DNA of 64,000 bases from an uncultured bacterium (GCA_937924755.1 CALEVZ010000046.1:21100-85099), one strand, 5' to 3'; shown: positions 34,416 through 42,947, counted from the stretch's first letter. Notes: a model not told the origin generated them from the sequence alone. Made by a program: numbers and translations.

Positions 34416-34900
34416 GTGCATCGTGTAGCGTCGATCTGACACCGGCCGAAAAGGTTCTCGAGCGCTACCCCGCCGAGGAGGCCTCGCTGATCCAGGTACT
34501 GCAGGACGTGCACCGGGCCTACAATTACCTCCCCTGCGAGGTGCTGGTGCGGGTGGCGGAGACGCTGCACGTGCCCCTGGCCAAAGTGTTCTCGGTGGGG
34601 ACGTTCTACAAGGCGTTTTCCCTCACTCCCCAGGGGCGCACCATCGTCAAGGTGTGCACCGGCACCGCCTGCCACATCCGCGGGGCGGTGCAGCTGCTGG
34701 ATGAGCTGTGCCGGCAACTCAACGTGGAACCCGGCGGCACCACCCCGGATCTGGGGTTTACCGTCAAGACCGTCAACTGCGTGGGGGCGTGCGCCATGGC
34801 GCCGGTGTTGATCGTCGACGAGACGTACTACGGCAACGCCGCCGCCGCCAAGGTGGGCAAGTACCTCAAAGGGAGCGGAGGGAAGGCTGATGCGAATTGA
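34412..34900 (+). CDS. NuoE-like [2Fe-2S] protein of the oxidoreductase operon
   Basis: 162 residues, thioredoxin-like [2Fe-2S] fold. Cysteines in KVCTGTACHIRGA and VNCVGACAMAP; VFSVGTFYKAFSLTPQG is the family block. Resembles HydC/HndA/NuoE subunits that partner a flavin NADH-oxidising subunit. ATGA overlap with korC ties it to the oxidoreductase genes. Confidence 0.9.
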   Translation: MSASCSVDLTPAEKVLERYPAEEASLIQVLQDVHRAYNYLPCEVLVRVAETLHVPLAKVFSVGTFYKAFSLTPQGRTIVKVCTGTACHIRGAVQLLDELCRQLNVEPGGTTPDLGFTVKTVNCVGACAMAPVLIVDETYYGNAAAAKVGKYLKGSGGKADAN

Positions 34901-36770
34901 GTCGCCAGCGGCGTTTGCCGAGTTCCGCAAAAGCGCCCAGGCAAAGCTGGCGCAGCGTCGGGCGGAGGTGCTGGTGTGCTGCGGCACCGGCTGCCTGGCC
35001 AACGGGGCGGCGGCGGTGGCCGAGGCCTTCGCGGCCACCCTCGATGGCTCGGCAACCGAGGTCAAGACCTTCACCAAGCGCACCGGGTGCCACGGCTTCT
35101 GTGAGCGGGGACCGCTGGTGGTGCTGCGGCCCGCAGGCATCCTCTACACCAAGGTCAAACCCAGGGACGTAAAGGAGATCGTGGACAAGACGCTCAAGGG
35201 GGGCACGGTCATTCCGCGACTCCTCTACAAGGAACCGACCAGCGGCCAGCGCATCGAGCACTACCAGGAGGTGCCCTTTTACAAGCATCAGACGCGGGTG
35301 GCCATGCGACGCATCGGCCACATCGACCCCACCGATTTCGAGGACGCCATCGCCCACGGCGCCTACGGGGGCCTTGTCAAGGCCCTAGGCATGACCCCCG
35401 AGGAGGTGCTCAGGGAGGTGGAGATCTCTGGCCTGCGGGGACGGGGCGGGGCGGGCTTTTCCACCGCACGCAAGTGGCGCTCCTGCCGCAACGCCAAGGG
35501 GGAGCGCAAGTTCGTCCTGTGCAACGGGGACGAGGGGGATCCCGGGGCGTTCAAGGACCGCTCCATCATGGAAGGGGACCCCCACTCGGTGCTGGAGGGG
35601 ATGATCATCGGCGGCTGGGCCATCGGTGCCCACGAGGGAATCATCTACGTGCGGGACGAGTACCCCCTGGCGGTGGTCAACCTCACCCTGGCCATCCAGC
35701 AGGCTCGCGACGCCGGGCTTGTGGGGCAAAACATCCTGGGTTCGGGGTTTGCCTTCGACATCCGCATCTCCCGCGGGGGCGGCGCCTTCGTGTGCGGGGA
35801 GTCGTCGGCGTTGATGCGCTCCCTGGAGGGCAAGGTGGGGGAGCCGCGGGCCAAATACGTGCACGCCACCGACCGCGGCTTGTATGACCTGCCCACGGTG
35901 CTCAACAACGTGGAAACCTGGGCCGACGTGGGGGCCATCCTCGAGCACGGCGGCGCCTGGTTTGCCGCCATGGGGACGACCAAGTCCAAGGGCACCAAGG
36001 CCTTCTCCCTGGTTGGCAAGGTCAAGAACACCGGCCTCATCGAGCTGCCCATGGGCATGACCCTGCGTCAGATCATCTACGACATCGGTGGCGGGGTGCT
36101 CAACGACCGCCCCTTCAAGGCCGTCCAGACCGGTGGCCCCTCCGGTGGATGTGTGCCCGAGGCGCTGCTGGACCTGCCGGTGGACTACGAGAAGCTCACC
36201 GAGGCGGGCTCCATGATGGGTTCCGGCGGCATGATCGTCATGGACGACCGCACCTGCATGGTGGACGTGGCCCGATACTTCTTGAAGTTTCTTACCGAGG
36301 AGTCGTGTGGCAAGTGCGTGCCGTGCCGCGAGGGGCTGCACCAGATGCTGGCCATGTTTGACGACCTGGTGGCGGGGCGGGGCAAGCCGGGGGACATCGA
36401 GCGCATCGAGCGGCTGTCCCGAGGGATGCAGCTGGGTTCCCTGTGCGAGCTGGGCAAGTCGGCCCCCAATCCAGTGATTTCCACCTTGCGCTACTTCCGC
36501 GATGAGTACGTGGCCCACCTGGAGCGCCGCGAGTGCCCGGCCGGGATCTGCCGCGACCTCACCACCTACGAGATCATGCCGGAGACCTGCGATGGCTGCC
36601 ATGCCTGTTTCAAGGCCTGCCCGGTCGAGGCCATCACCGGCAAGGTCAAGGAGTTACACGTTATTCATCAAGACAAGTGCATCGCCTGCGGGGCCTGCTA
36701 CGACGCCTGCCCCACCCAGGCGATCCGCTTCCTGCCCAAGCACCAGCTGGCCGCCCGGGGGGTCGCATGA
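34890..36770 (+). CDS. NuoF-like NAD(P)-binding flavoprotein with C-terminal 2[4Fe-4S] ferredoxin domain
   Basis: 626 residues, laid out like HydB/HndC of electron-bifurcating hydrogenases. N-terminal [2Fe-2S] domain with cysteines 30/31, 35, 67 and 71; FMN/NAD loop [17 protein letters not shown] near 176-192 and [13 protein letters not shown]; [4Fe-4S] site [12 protein letters not shown] near 470; then two ferredoxin motifs near 566-612 (CDGCHACFKACPVEAI, CIACGACYDACPTQAI). It would exchange electrons between ferredoxin and NAD(P)H. No hydrogenase H-cluster protein is in this operon, so its partner is probably the 2-oxoacid oxidoreductase via ferredoxin. Confidence 0.92.
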   Translation: MRIESPAAFAEFRKSAQAKLAQRRAEVLVCCGTGCLANGAAAVAEAFAATLDGSATEVKTFTKRTGCHGFCERGPLVVLRPAGILYTKVKPRDVKEIVDKTLKGGTVIPRLLYKEPTSGQRIEHYQEVPFYKHQTRVAMRRIGHIDPTDFEDAIAHGAYGGLVKALGMTPEEVLREVEISGLRGRGGAGFSTARKWRSCRNAKGERKFVLCNGDEGDPGAFKDRSIMEGDPHSVLEGMIIGGWAIGAHEGIIYVRDEYPLAVVNLTLAIQQARDAGLVGQNILGSGFAFDIRISRGGGAFVCGESSALMRSLEGKVGEPRAKYVHATDRGLYDLPTVLNNVETWADVGAILEHGGAWFAAMGTTKSKGTKAFSLVGKVKNTGLIELPMGMTLRQIIYDIGGGVLNDRPFKAVQTGGPSGGCVPEALLDLPVDYEKLTEAGSMMGSGGMIVMDDRTCMVDVARYFLKFLTEESCGKCVPCREGLHQMLAMFDDLVAGRGKPGDIERIERLSRGMQLGSLCELGKSAPNPVISTLRYFRDEYVAHLERRECPAGICRDLTTYEIMPETCDGCHACFKACPVEAITGKVKELHVIHQDKCIACGACYDACPTQAIRFLPKHQLAARGVA

Positions 36771-37576
36771 GCATCGAAAACAGCGGCAAACCCGTCACCC
36801 TCACCATCGACGGCAAGCCCGTCCAGGCTCACTCGGGGGAGTTTCTCCTTGCGGTGGCTCAGCGGGCGGGGATCACCATCCCGACACTGTGCCACCACCC
36901 GGCGCTGGAGCCCTATGGCGGCTGCCGCCTGTGCGTGGTGGACGTTACCGAGGAAGGCTGGGACGGCTGGTGCAAGATGGTCATCGCCTGCCAGTTCCCG
37001 GTCAAGGAGGGGATCATCGCCTTTACCGCCAGCGAGCGGGTGATCGAGACCCGCCGGGTGGTGCTGGATTTGCTCCTCGCCCGCTGCCCGGACACTCCCC
37101 TGATCCAGAGGTTGGCGCGGGAGTACGGGATCGAGAAAACCTCGTACGTCCCCAACCCCAACCCCACCGACTGCATCCTCTGCGCCCTCTGCACCCGGGT
37201 CTGCGACCACATCGGCGTGTCCGCCATCGCCACGGTCAACCGCGGCATCGGACGGGAGGTGGCGCCGCCCTACCACCAGCCGCCCCCCGACTGCATCGGC
37301 TGCCTGGCCTGCGCCGAGATTTGCCCCACCGACTACATCCCCTACACCACCTCCTCCACCTCGCGCACCATCTGGGGGAAGAGCTTCGAGATGCTGCGCT
37401 GCCCCACCTGCGGCCGCGCCCACATCACCGTGGAGCAGGCCCGCCACTTCGCGGGCCACGGCGGGGTGAGTGAGGACTACTTCACCACCTGCGACGCCTG
37501 CAAGCGCAAGCAGATGGCGGGCACCTTCCAGCGGCTGCAGGGGGTGCTGCCGGCGGCGGCGCCGCCGGCCAGGTAG
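36767..37576 (+). CDS. NuoG-like [2Fe-2S]/[4Fe-4S] electron-transfer protein
   Basis: 269 residues. N-terminal [2Fe-2S] domain (TLCHHPALEPYGGCRLCVVD), then two [4Fe-4S] motifs (CILCALCTRVCDH and CIGCLACAEICPTDYI). The His/Cys cluster site normally found between these (as in HoxU of this window) is replaced by LLLARCPDTPLIQRLA with a single Cys. The last ~60 residues contain two CxxC pairs (CPTCG, CDACK), probably a zinc ribbon. ATG overlaps the NuoF-like stop. Likely the third subunit of an NAD-ferredoxin module; exact partner unknown. Confidence 0.85.
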   Translation: MSIENSGKPVTLTIDGKPVQAHSGEFLLAVAQRAGITIPTLCHHPALEPYGGCRLCVVDVTEEGWDGWCKMVIACQFPVKEGIIAFTASERVIETRRVVLDLLLARCPDTPLIQRLAREYGIEKTSYVPNPNPTDCILCALCTRVCDHIGVSAIATVNRGIGREVAPPYHQPPPDCIGCLACAEICPTDYIPYTTSSTSRTIWGKSFEMLRCPTCGRAHITVEQARHFAGHGGVSEDYFTTCDACKRKQMAGTFQRLQGVLPAAAPPAR

Positions 37577-37586
37577 GAGGTGGAGG

Positions 37587-38042
37587 ATGGAGAGCATGAT
37601 CTACAAGGTCAGCGTGGAGCGCTGCATCGCCTGCGGCAAGTGCGAGCTGGCGTGCGCCTTCGGGCACGGCAGCGAGGGCCGCCCGGCGGCCACCCGCATC
37701 AACATCTTTCGGCGCGGGCCGGAGCTGGGCACTCCCGTGGTGTGCTTCCAGTGCCACGAGGCGGCCTGCGTCGCCATCTGCCCCACCCAGGCGCTGGTGC
37801 GCAACCAGACCACCGGTGCCATCGACGTGCTGTACGAGCGCTGCATCGTCTGCCGCATGTGCGTGGCCGCCTGCCCCTTCGGCAACATGGTCTGGGACGA
37901 GCCCTACCACCGCGTGGCCAAGTGCGATCTGTGCGGCGGTGCCCCCAGGTGTGTGCCCTTCTGCCCCACCGGGGCGCTGCAGTACGTGCCGGCGGGGGAG
38001 GCCGCCGTTCGCCCCGAGCCGCTCATCCGCGAGGCGGTGTAG
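37587..38042 (+). CDS. Four-cluster polyferredoxin, CooF/HycB/AorA-like
   Basis: 151 residues with four [4Fe-4S] motifs: CIACGKCELACAFGHG, CFQCHEAACVAICPTQAL, CIVCRMCVAACPFGN and CDLCGGAPRCVPFCPTGAL. Such proteins shuttle electrons between catalytic subunits of CO dehydrogenases, formate hydrogenlyases or aldehyde oxidoreductases. Here none of those catalytic subunits is adjacent; it probably connects the 2-oxoacid oxidoreductase with the Nuo-like trio. AGGAGG precedes the ATG at 37587; a second ATG at 37596 is possible. Confidence 0.88.
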   Translation: MESMIYKVSVERCIACGKCELACAFGHGSEGRPAATRINIFRRGPELGTPVVCFQCHEAACVAICPTQALVRNQTTGAIDVLYERCIVCRMCVAACPFGNMVWDEPYHRVAKCDLCGGAPRCVPFCPTGALQYVPAGEAAVRPEPLIREAV

Positions 38043-38054
38043 AGGAGGTCAACT

Positions 38055-38564
38055 ATGGACGCGCGGGCGGAAATCCTGGACATCTTGAAGAAGGCCTTCC
38101 AGATCGAGGTGGACGGCTACACCTTCTACTCCATGACCGCCGAGCGCGCCACCAAGCCAGCGGTACAGGAGCTGTTCGCCAAACTGGCTCGGGACGAGGT
38201 GGAGCACCAGCTCTACCTGAAAGGCGTGATGAAGAACTTCGACGCCGAAGGGCTGGCGGCCTTCGTGGTGCAGCGCCGGGCCCCCGAGCTCAAGGCGTTC
38301 TCCAACGCGGTGTTCTCGGACAAGTTCCGGCAGCAGGCGGCAGGGGCGGTGTTCGAAGTGGGGGTGCTGTCGGTGGGCATGACGCTGGAGAACAACGCCG
38401 TGACCTTTTTCACCCGCGCCGCCGAAGGGGCGAGGGAAAGGGAAGTGCGGGACTTCTACGTTTTTCTCGCGGAGTGGGAGCGGCAGCACTTCGACGCTCT
38501 GCAGCAACTCTACAACTCCGTCCGCGCCGACTTCTGGGAAGCCTCCGGTTTCGCCCCGTTCTAG
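38055..38564 (+). CDS. Ferritin-like (rubrerythrin-type) diiron protein
   Basis: 169 residues, four-helix bundle. Metal-ligand pattern visible in FQIEVDGYTFY, LARDEVEHQLYLKG and AEWERQHFDALQQ (Glu, ExxH repeated). Lacks the rubredoxin domain of classical rubrerythrin. Probably protects the oxygen-sensitive operon products by peroxide reduction or iron handling. GAGGAGG precedes the ATG, 12 nt after the polyferredoxin stop. Its TAG overlaps the TAG of the convergent hydrolase gene. Confidence 0.8.
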   Translation: MDARAEILDILKKAFQIEVDGYTFYSMTAERATKPAVQELFAKLARDEVEHQLYLKGVMKNFDAEGLAAFVVQRRAPELKAFSNAVFSDKFRQQAAGAVFEVGVLSVGMTLENNAVTFFTRAAEGAREREVRDFYVFLAEWERQHFDALQQLYNSVRADFWEASGFAPF

Positions 38565-39388
38565 CGCGGTTTAGCGACTCCAGCGATGAAATTCGCCACC
38601 TCGCGCCACACCGCAGGGTGGGTCAGGAGGTCGTTGTGTCCAACCCCGGCGACCTCCACGTGGCGGGTGGGGCCGGCGAGGGCGGCGGCGATGCGGCGGC
38701 CGTGCTCGGGGGGGATGATGCCGTCCTCTCTCCCATGCAGCACCAGCGCCGGGACATGCACGGCCGCTGCCGCCCGCAGCGAGTGGTACTCCTCCCGCAG
38801 CAGCAGGCGCACCAGCACGCGGGGGAAGTGCACCGCCGCCACGTCACGCAGGCGCGTCCAGGGGCTGGCGGCAATGAGCCCGCCCACCCGCTCGCCGGCG
38901 CGGGCGGCGAGGGGGATGGCCACTGCGGCGCCCAGCGACCACCCCCACACTACCACCGGCCGGCTGTTCTCCTCGGCCTCAGCAAAGTGCAGGGCGGCGT
39001 CGGCGGCGGCGTGCAGGCCGGCTTCGCTGGGGCGGCCGGGGGAGCGCCCGTAGCCGGGGTAGTCCAGCACTAGGGTGGCGGCGGAGACGGCGGCCAGCTG
39101 ATCCAGCAAGCCCCCCCATCTCAGGGTGGCCAGGCTCTCCCCGTTGCCATGAAAGAAGATGAGCGTAGCGCCCGGGTCTGGGCTCGCACGCCACCACCCG
39201 TGCACGTGGCCGTTGTCGGCCAGGGGGATGCGCACCTCGCGCCAGGGCATCGGCGGCTCGGGCACCGGCAGTCGCGGCGCGGGGTACAGCATCGCCCGGG
39301 GCAGAAAGCTCAGCACGAACACCCCCGCTCCCACCGCCAGGGTGATGGCCAACAGGGATTGGAAGCGCCTGGGCGACGTCGTTGGCAT
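38561..39388 (-). CDS. Alpha/beta hydrolase, membrane-anchored
   Basis: 275 residues. One N-terminal TM segment (SLLAITLAVGAGVFVLSFLP), then a BEM46/YfhR-like hydrolase domain outside or facing the membrane: oxyanion region FFHGNGES, LDYPGYGRSPG, nucleophile elbow VWGWSLGAA, acid HGREDGIIP and His in GVGHNDLL. The ATG at 39388 is the first plausible start; the frame is open to 39544 without similarity. Substrate unknown; its 3' end overlaps the ferritin-like gene by 4 nt. Confidence 0.82.
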   Translation of the reverse strand: MPTTSPRRFQSLLAITLAVGAGVFVLSFLPRAMLYPAPRLPVPEPPMPWREVRIPLADNGHVHGWWRASPDPGATLIFFHGNGESLATLRWGGLLDQLAAVSAATLVLDYPGYGRSPGRPSEAGLHAAADAALHFAEAEENSRPVVVWGWSLGAAVAIPLAARAGERVGGLIAASPWTRLRDVAAVHFPRVLVRLLLREEYHSLRAAAAVHVPALVLHGREDGIIPPEHGRRIAAALAGPTRHVEVAGVGHNDLLTHPAVWREVANFIAGVAKPR

Positions 39389-39475
39389 GGGTACGTGGGC
39401 ACCGCAGCTACCCCGCGAGGGTTTCCTCCACCGAGAGTGTAGCGCCGCCGGGCCTCGTAAGACCGCGATGCGCGC

Positions 39476-39481
39476 TACCAT
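39476..39481 (+). promoter_or_regulatory. Candidate -10 element, leaderless start of the epimerase gene
   Basis: TACCAT, 6 nt before the GTG at 39488. No ribosome binding site lies between. -35 region weak. Confidence 0.35.
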
Positions 39482-39487
39482 GGCAGC

Positions 39488-40450
39488 GTGCGAGTATTGA
39501 TCACCGGAATTACCGGTTTCGTGGGTAGTCATCTGGCGGAGCATCTGCTCACCAGCGGCGGGGATGTGGAGGTGTTCGGCCTGGTGCGCTGGCGCTCTTC
39601 GACGGCCGAGCTACAACCCTTGCAGCCACTCCTGCGCCTAGTGGAGGGAGACCTGCAGGACGCTTCGTCATTGCTGCGGGCGCTGCAGGCAGCGCGGCCG
39701 GAGGTGATCTACCACCTGGCGGCGTCCTCGTCGGTGGCAGGTTCGTGGGCGACCCCGGAGGAGATCCTTAAGACCAACGCGGTGGGGACGTTGCACCTGC
39801 TGGAGGCGGTGCGGCAGCTGGATCTGGACGCCACCGTGGTGCTGGCCTGTTCGGCGGAGCCCTACGGGGTGGTGGGGGAGGGGGAGCTGCCCATTGACGA
39901 GGACCGACCACTGCGCCCGGTGTCGCCCTACGGGGTCTCCAAGGCAACGGTCGATCTTTTTGGTTATCAATACTTCCATAGCTTCCGGATGCGCACGGTG
40001 CGGCTGCGGCTGTTCAACCACTGCGGTCCACGGCAGCCGGAGCGGTTCGTGGTGTCGTCGCTGGCGCGGCAGATCGTCGAGGTGGAGCGGGAGCTCCGCC
40101 CCCCCCGCCTGCTGGTGGGCAACCTGGAGGCGCGGCGGGACTTCATCGACGTGCGCGATGCGGCGCGCGCCTACCGGCTGGCCGGAGAGCGGGGCACGGC
40201 GGGAGCGGTGTACAACGTCTGCACCGGCCACGGGCGGTCCATCCGGGCGGTGCTGGACGAGCTGCTCAGCCTGACCGCCGCGGTGATGGACGTGGAGTGC
40301 GATCCGGCGCGCCTGCGACCGGCGGAAATACCCGCACTGGTGGGGGATCCCACCAGGTTTTTCGAGCACGTGGGGTGGCGTCCCACCATCCCCTTCCGGC
40401 AGACGCTGCTGGACACCCTGGAGTACTGGCGCCGGCGGCTGTTCCCATGA
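39488..40450 (+). CDS. NAD-dependent epimerase/dehydratase (GDP-mannose 4,6-dehydratase-like)
   Basis: 320 residues, extended short-chain dehydrogenase. Cofactor loop LITGITGFVGSHLAEHLL, YHLAASSSVAGSW, catalytic YGVSKATVDLFG and LFNHCGPRQPERFV, the last typical of GDP-mannose dehydratase and GDP-6-deoxy-mannose reductase (Rmd). Likely acts in nucleotide-sugar conversion for a surface glycan. GTG start; ATGA overlap with the next gene, so the fused kinase and UbiA genes may be cotranscribed with it. Confidence 0.82.
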   Translation: MRVLITGITGFVGSHLAEHLLTSGGDVEVFGLVRWRSSTAELQPLQPLLRLVEGDLQDASSLLRALQAARPEVIYHLAASSSVAGSWATPEEILKTNAVGTLHLLEAVRQLDLDATVVLACSAEPYGVVGEGELPIDEDRPLRPVSPYGVSKATVDLFGYQYFHSFRMRTVRLRLFNHCGPRQPERFVVSSLARQIVEVERELRPPRLLVGNLEARRDFIDVRDAARAYRLAGERGTAGAVYNVCTGHGRSIRAVLDELLSLTAAVMDVECDPARLRPAEIPALVGDPTRFFEHVGWRPTIPFRQTLLDTLEYWRRRLFP

Positions 40451-41886
40451 GCGTCCGCAATCACCGGGGTCCACTGGCCGACGTGCCCGCCGGCGGCGTT
40501 GAGGCGGAGTGGCCGGGGGCGCAGCCCCTCCCGCCGGGTGAGGGGGCCCGCAAGGGGGTGCACGCTGCCATGGGGGTCTTCGCCCTGCCGCTGGCGTGGT
40601 TGCCCTGGCCCTTGGCGGCGGCTTGCGCCACGGTGGCGTTCCTGTTCAACTGGCTGATACTGCCGCACCTTGTCGGACACCGGATGGCGAGCGCCCGCTC
40701 CGGCGCCTCCGATTGTGGGGTGTTGCTCTATCCGGCGGTGGTGTTGCTGCTGGTCGCGGTGTTTCGCGAGCGTCTCGAAATTGTCGCCTTCGCCTGGGGG
40801 GTGCTGGCGCTGGGCGACGCCGCCGCTGGGGTGGCAGGGCTGCGGTGGGGGAGGAGACGGCTGCCCTGGAACCCGGCCAAGAGCTGGGTGGGGTTGGCGG
40901 CGGGAGCGGTGGCGGGGTGGCTGGGGGGTGGCCTGCTGTGGCTCTTCGTGGCCTCGCGGGGTTGGCAGAGCCCGAACGTGCTTCCCGATGGGTTGGTATG
41001 GCCCGGACTCGTGGTGATATTCCTGGCGGCGGCCGTCGTGGCGGCCCTGGTGGAAAGTGCCCCCCTGGCGCTGGACGACAACCTGCTGGCTCCCCTCACC
41101 GCGGCGCTGGTGCTGACGGCGCTGCTGGCGCCCTGGGAGGGGGCCGCGCCGGTCTCGCTTCCCTGGCCCCTCTGGCCCACCGGCGCCACCGGCTGGCTCT
41201 TGGCCCTGGCGGTCAATGGGGTCTGCGCAGTGCTGGCGGCGTGGAAGCGAGTGCTGACACCCGCCGCCATTGTCGCCGCGCTGATCCTAGGGTCGGTCAC
41301 CTGGGGGCTGGGCGGGGTGCGCCTGTGGCTGGTTCTGCTGGCCTTCCTGGCAGCGGGAACGGCGGCCACCCGGGTGGGGTGGCGGCGCAAGGAGGCGCTG
41401 GGCATCGCCGAGGGCAATGCCGGCCGTCGGGGGCTGGGGAACGTCGCCGCCAAGGGGGCGGTGGTGCTGGTGGCGGCGGCGCTGACCCCCTTCGCCGACG
41501 CTCGCCTGTGCGCCCTCATGGCCATCGCGGCGCTGGCCGGGGCGCTCGCCGATACGGCCGGGTCGGAGCTGGGCAAGGCCTCGGGCGGGCGAGCCTTTAG
41601 CCTGCCGGCCCTGCAGCCGGTGCCGATGGGCACGCCGGGGGCCGTGAGCATGGTCGGCACCTTGGGGACGCTGGGAGGGGGGGCGGCCATCGGCGCCCTG
41701 GCCTGGGCTCTGGGGCTCCTGGGTGGAGGGCTGGCGACGCTGGCGGCGGGGGCCGGGGTGGCGGCGGCGGTGGCGGAGAGTGGCTTCGACCGGCGAGTCG
41801 GGCACGACGCGGTGAATCTGACCCTCACGGTGGCGGCGGCTCTGGCCGCGGGTACCCTGGCGGTGGCGGGGAGGTGGTTGCCGTGA
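40447..41886 (+). CDS. Fused phytol/dolichol kinase-like and DUF92 (VTE6-like) membrane protein
   Basis: 479 residues with about a dozen predicted TM helices. The N-terminal ~230 residues look like the CTP-dependent dolichol/phytol kinase (SEC59/VTE5) group, with ARKGVHAAMGVFALPLA, GVLALGDAAAGVAGLRWGRR, WNPAKSWVGLAAGAVAG and ESAPLALDDNLLAPL. The C-terminal ~240 residues are DUF92, as in the phytyl-phosphate kinase VTE6: ADTAGSELGKASGG and VPMGTPGAVSMVGTLGTL. Together they could turn a free isoprenol into its diphosphate in two steps. The UbiA gene directly downstream supports a prenyl-salvage role. Function is inferred. Confidence 0.78.
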   Translation: MSVRNHRGPLADVPAGGVEAEWPGAQPLPPGEGARKGVHAAMGVFALPLAWLPWPLAAACATVAFLFNWLILPHLVGHRMASARSGASDCGVLLYPAVVLLLVAVFRERLEIVAFAWGVLALGDAAAGVAGLRWGRRRLPWNPAKSWVGLAAGAVAGWLGGGLLWLFVASRGWQSPNVLPDGLVWPGLVVIFLAAAVVAALVESAPLALDDNLLAPLTAALVLTALLAPWEGAAPVSLPWPLWPTGATGWLLALAVNGVCAVLAAWKRVLTPAAIVAALILGSVTWGLGGVRLWLVLLAFLAAGTAATRVGWRRKEALGIAEGNAGRRGLGNVAAKGAVVLVAAALTPFADARLCALMAIAALAGALADTAGSELGKASGGRAFSLPALQPVPMGTPGAVSMVGTLGTLGGGAAIGALAWALGLLGGGLATLAAGAGVAAAVAESGFDRRVGHDAVNLTLTVAAALAAGTLAVAGRWLP

Positions 41887-42866
41887 AGTGGGCAGACCTG
41901 CTGGACCTGGATCGACCCTTTACCCTGCTGCCGCCGCTGCTGGGCATCGTCTCGGGGGCGGTGTGCGCCTTCGGTTCGGCCCACAACCCCGACCCCGAAC
42001 GGCTGTTGCGGCCCTCAGTGCTGTTCACGGTGGTGTTGGGCAGCGTCTGTGCGGCGCTGCTCAACGCGGCTTCCAACACGTTGAATCAGATCACCGATTT
42101 GGAGGCGGACCGCATCAACAAGCCGCAGCGCCCTATCCCCTCGGGGCGGGTGTCGGTGGGGCAGGCCGCCCGCCACGCCGCCCTCCTCTACCTGGCTGGG
42201 ACCCTGCCGGTGTGGCTGGTGGTGCCATACCCGGCGGTGACGCTGGCCGAACGGTTAGGGGGATCGCTGCTGGACCACGGGGTGTTCTTCCTCTATTTGG
42301 GGGCCGCCCTGGCCACCCTCGTCTACTCCCTGCCGGCCCTGGGCCGCACCAAGCGATTCGGCATCTGGGCCAACGTCACCATCGCCATCCCGCGCGGCGT
42401 CTGGCTGAAGGTGGCCGGGTGGGGGATGGTGGCCCCCATCTGGCACGCCGAGGCGTGGTGGATCGGCGCGGTGTTCGGCGTCTTCCTGCTGGGTGCCTCT
42501 AGCACCAAGGATTTCTCTGACATGAAGGGTGATGCGGCCAGCGGAGTGCACACCCTGCCGGTGAAGTACGGGGAGCACCGGGCCGCCTGGATGATCGCCC
42601 CCTCGTTCGTACTGCCCTGGCTGCTCATACCCCTGGGAACAGTGCTGCGCGACCCGGCGGCCCCCCAGCTGGCGATGTTGACCGGCAACCCCACCGTGCT
42701 GATCGCCCTCGGCGGCCTGCTCACGGTTTGGGGGGTGTACACCTGCTGGCTCCTGCTCGAGGACCCGGCCTCCCTGTCGCGCCGCGAGAATCACCCCTCT
42801 TGGACTCACATGTACTCGATGATGATGGCTGCCCAGCTGGGTTTTGCGGTGGCCTATCTGGTGTGA
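41883..42866 (+). CDS. UbiA-family prenyltransferase
   Basis: 327 residues, eight or nine TM helices. Both Mg-diphosphate motifs are present: NQITDLEADRINKPQRPIPS (NxxxDxxxD) and TKDFSDMKGDAASGVHTLP (DxxxD). Transfers a polyprenyl chain to an acceptor such as a quinone precursor, haem or a lipid. GTG at 41883 overlaps the upstream stop in a GTGA, with GGGGAGG upstream; a GTG at 41874 is an alternative. The pairing with a fused isoprenol kinase suggests that salvaged isoprenoid is its donor. Confidence 0.87.
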   Translation: MKWADLLDLDRPFTLLPPLLGIVSGAVCAFGSAHNPDPERLLRPSVLFTVVLGSVCAALLNAASNTLNQITDLEADRINKPQRPIPSGRVSVGQAARHAALLYLAGTLPVWLVVPYPAVTLAERLGGSLLDHGVFFLYLGAALATLVYSLPALGRTKRFGIWANVTIAIPRGVWLKVAGWGMVAPIWHAEAWWIGAVFGVFLLGASSTKDFSDMKGDAASGVHTLPVKYGEHRAAWMIAPSFVLPWLLIPLGTVLRDPAAPQLAMLTGNPTVLIALGGLLTVWGVYTCWLLLEDPASLSRRENHPSWTHMYSMMMAAQLGFAVAYLV

Positions 42867-42935
42867 CGGCACCGAGGGCAAAGATACCAGGGGGTTTGCT
42901 CGGCGGCGCGCAGTGATCGACCCTCTCTCCCGCGC

Positions 42936-42941
42936 TATACT
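42936..42941 (+). promoter_or_regulatory. Candidate -10 element, leaderless start of the 42948 gene
   Basis: TATACT, exactly 6 nt before the ATG, leaving no room for a ribosome binding site. The -35 region is a poor match. Confidence 0.45.
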
Positions 42942-42947
42942 CCGCCC

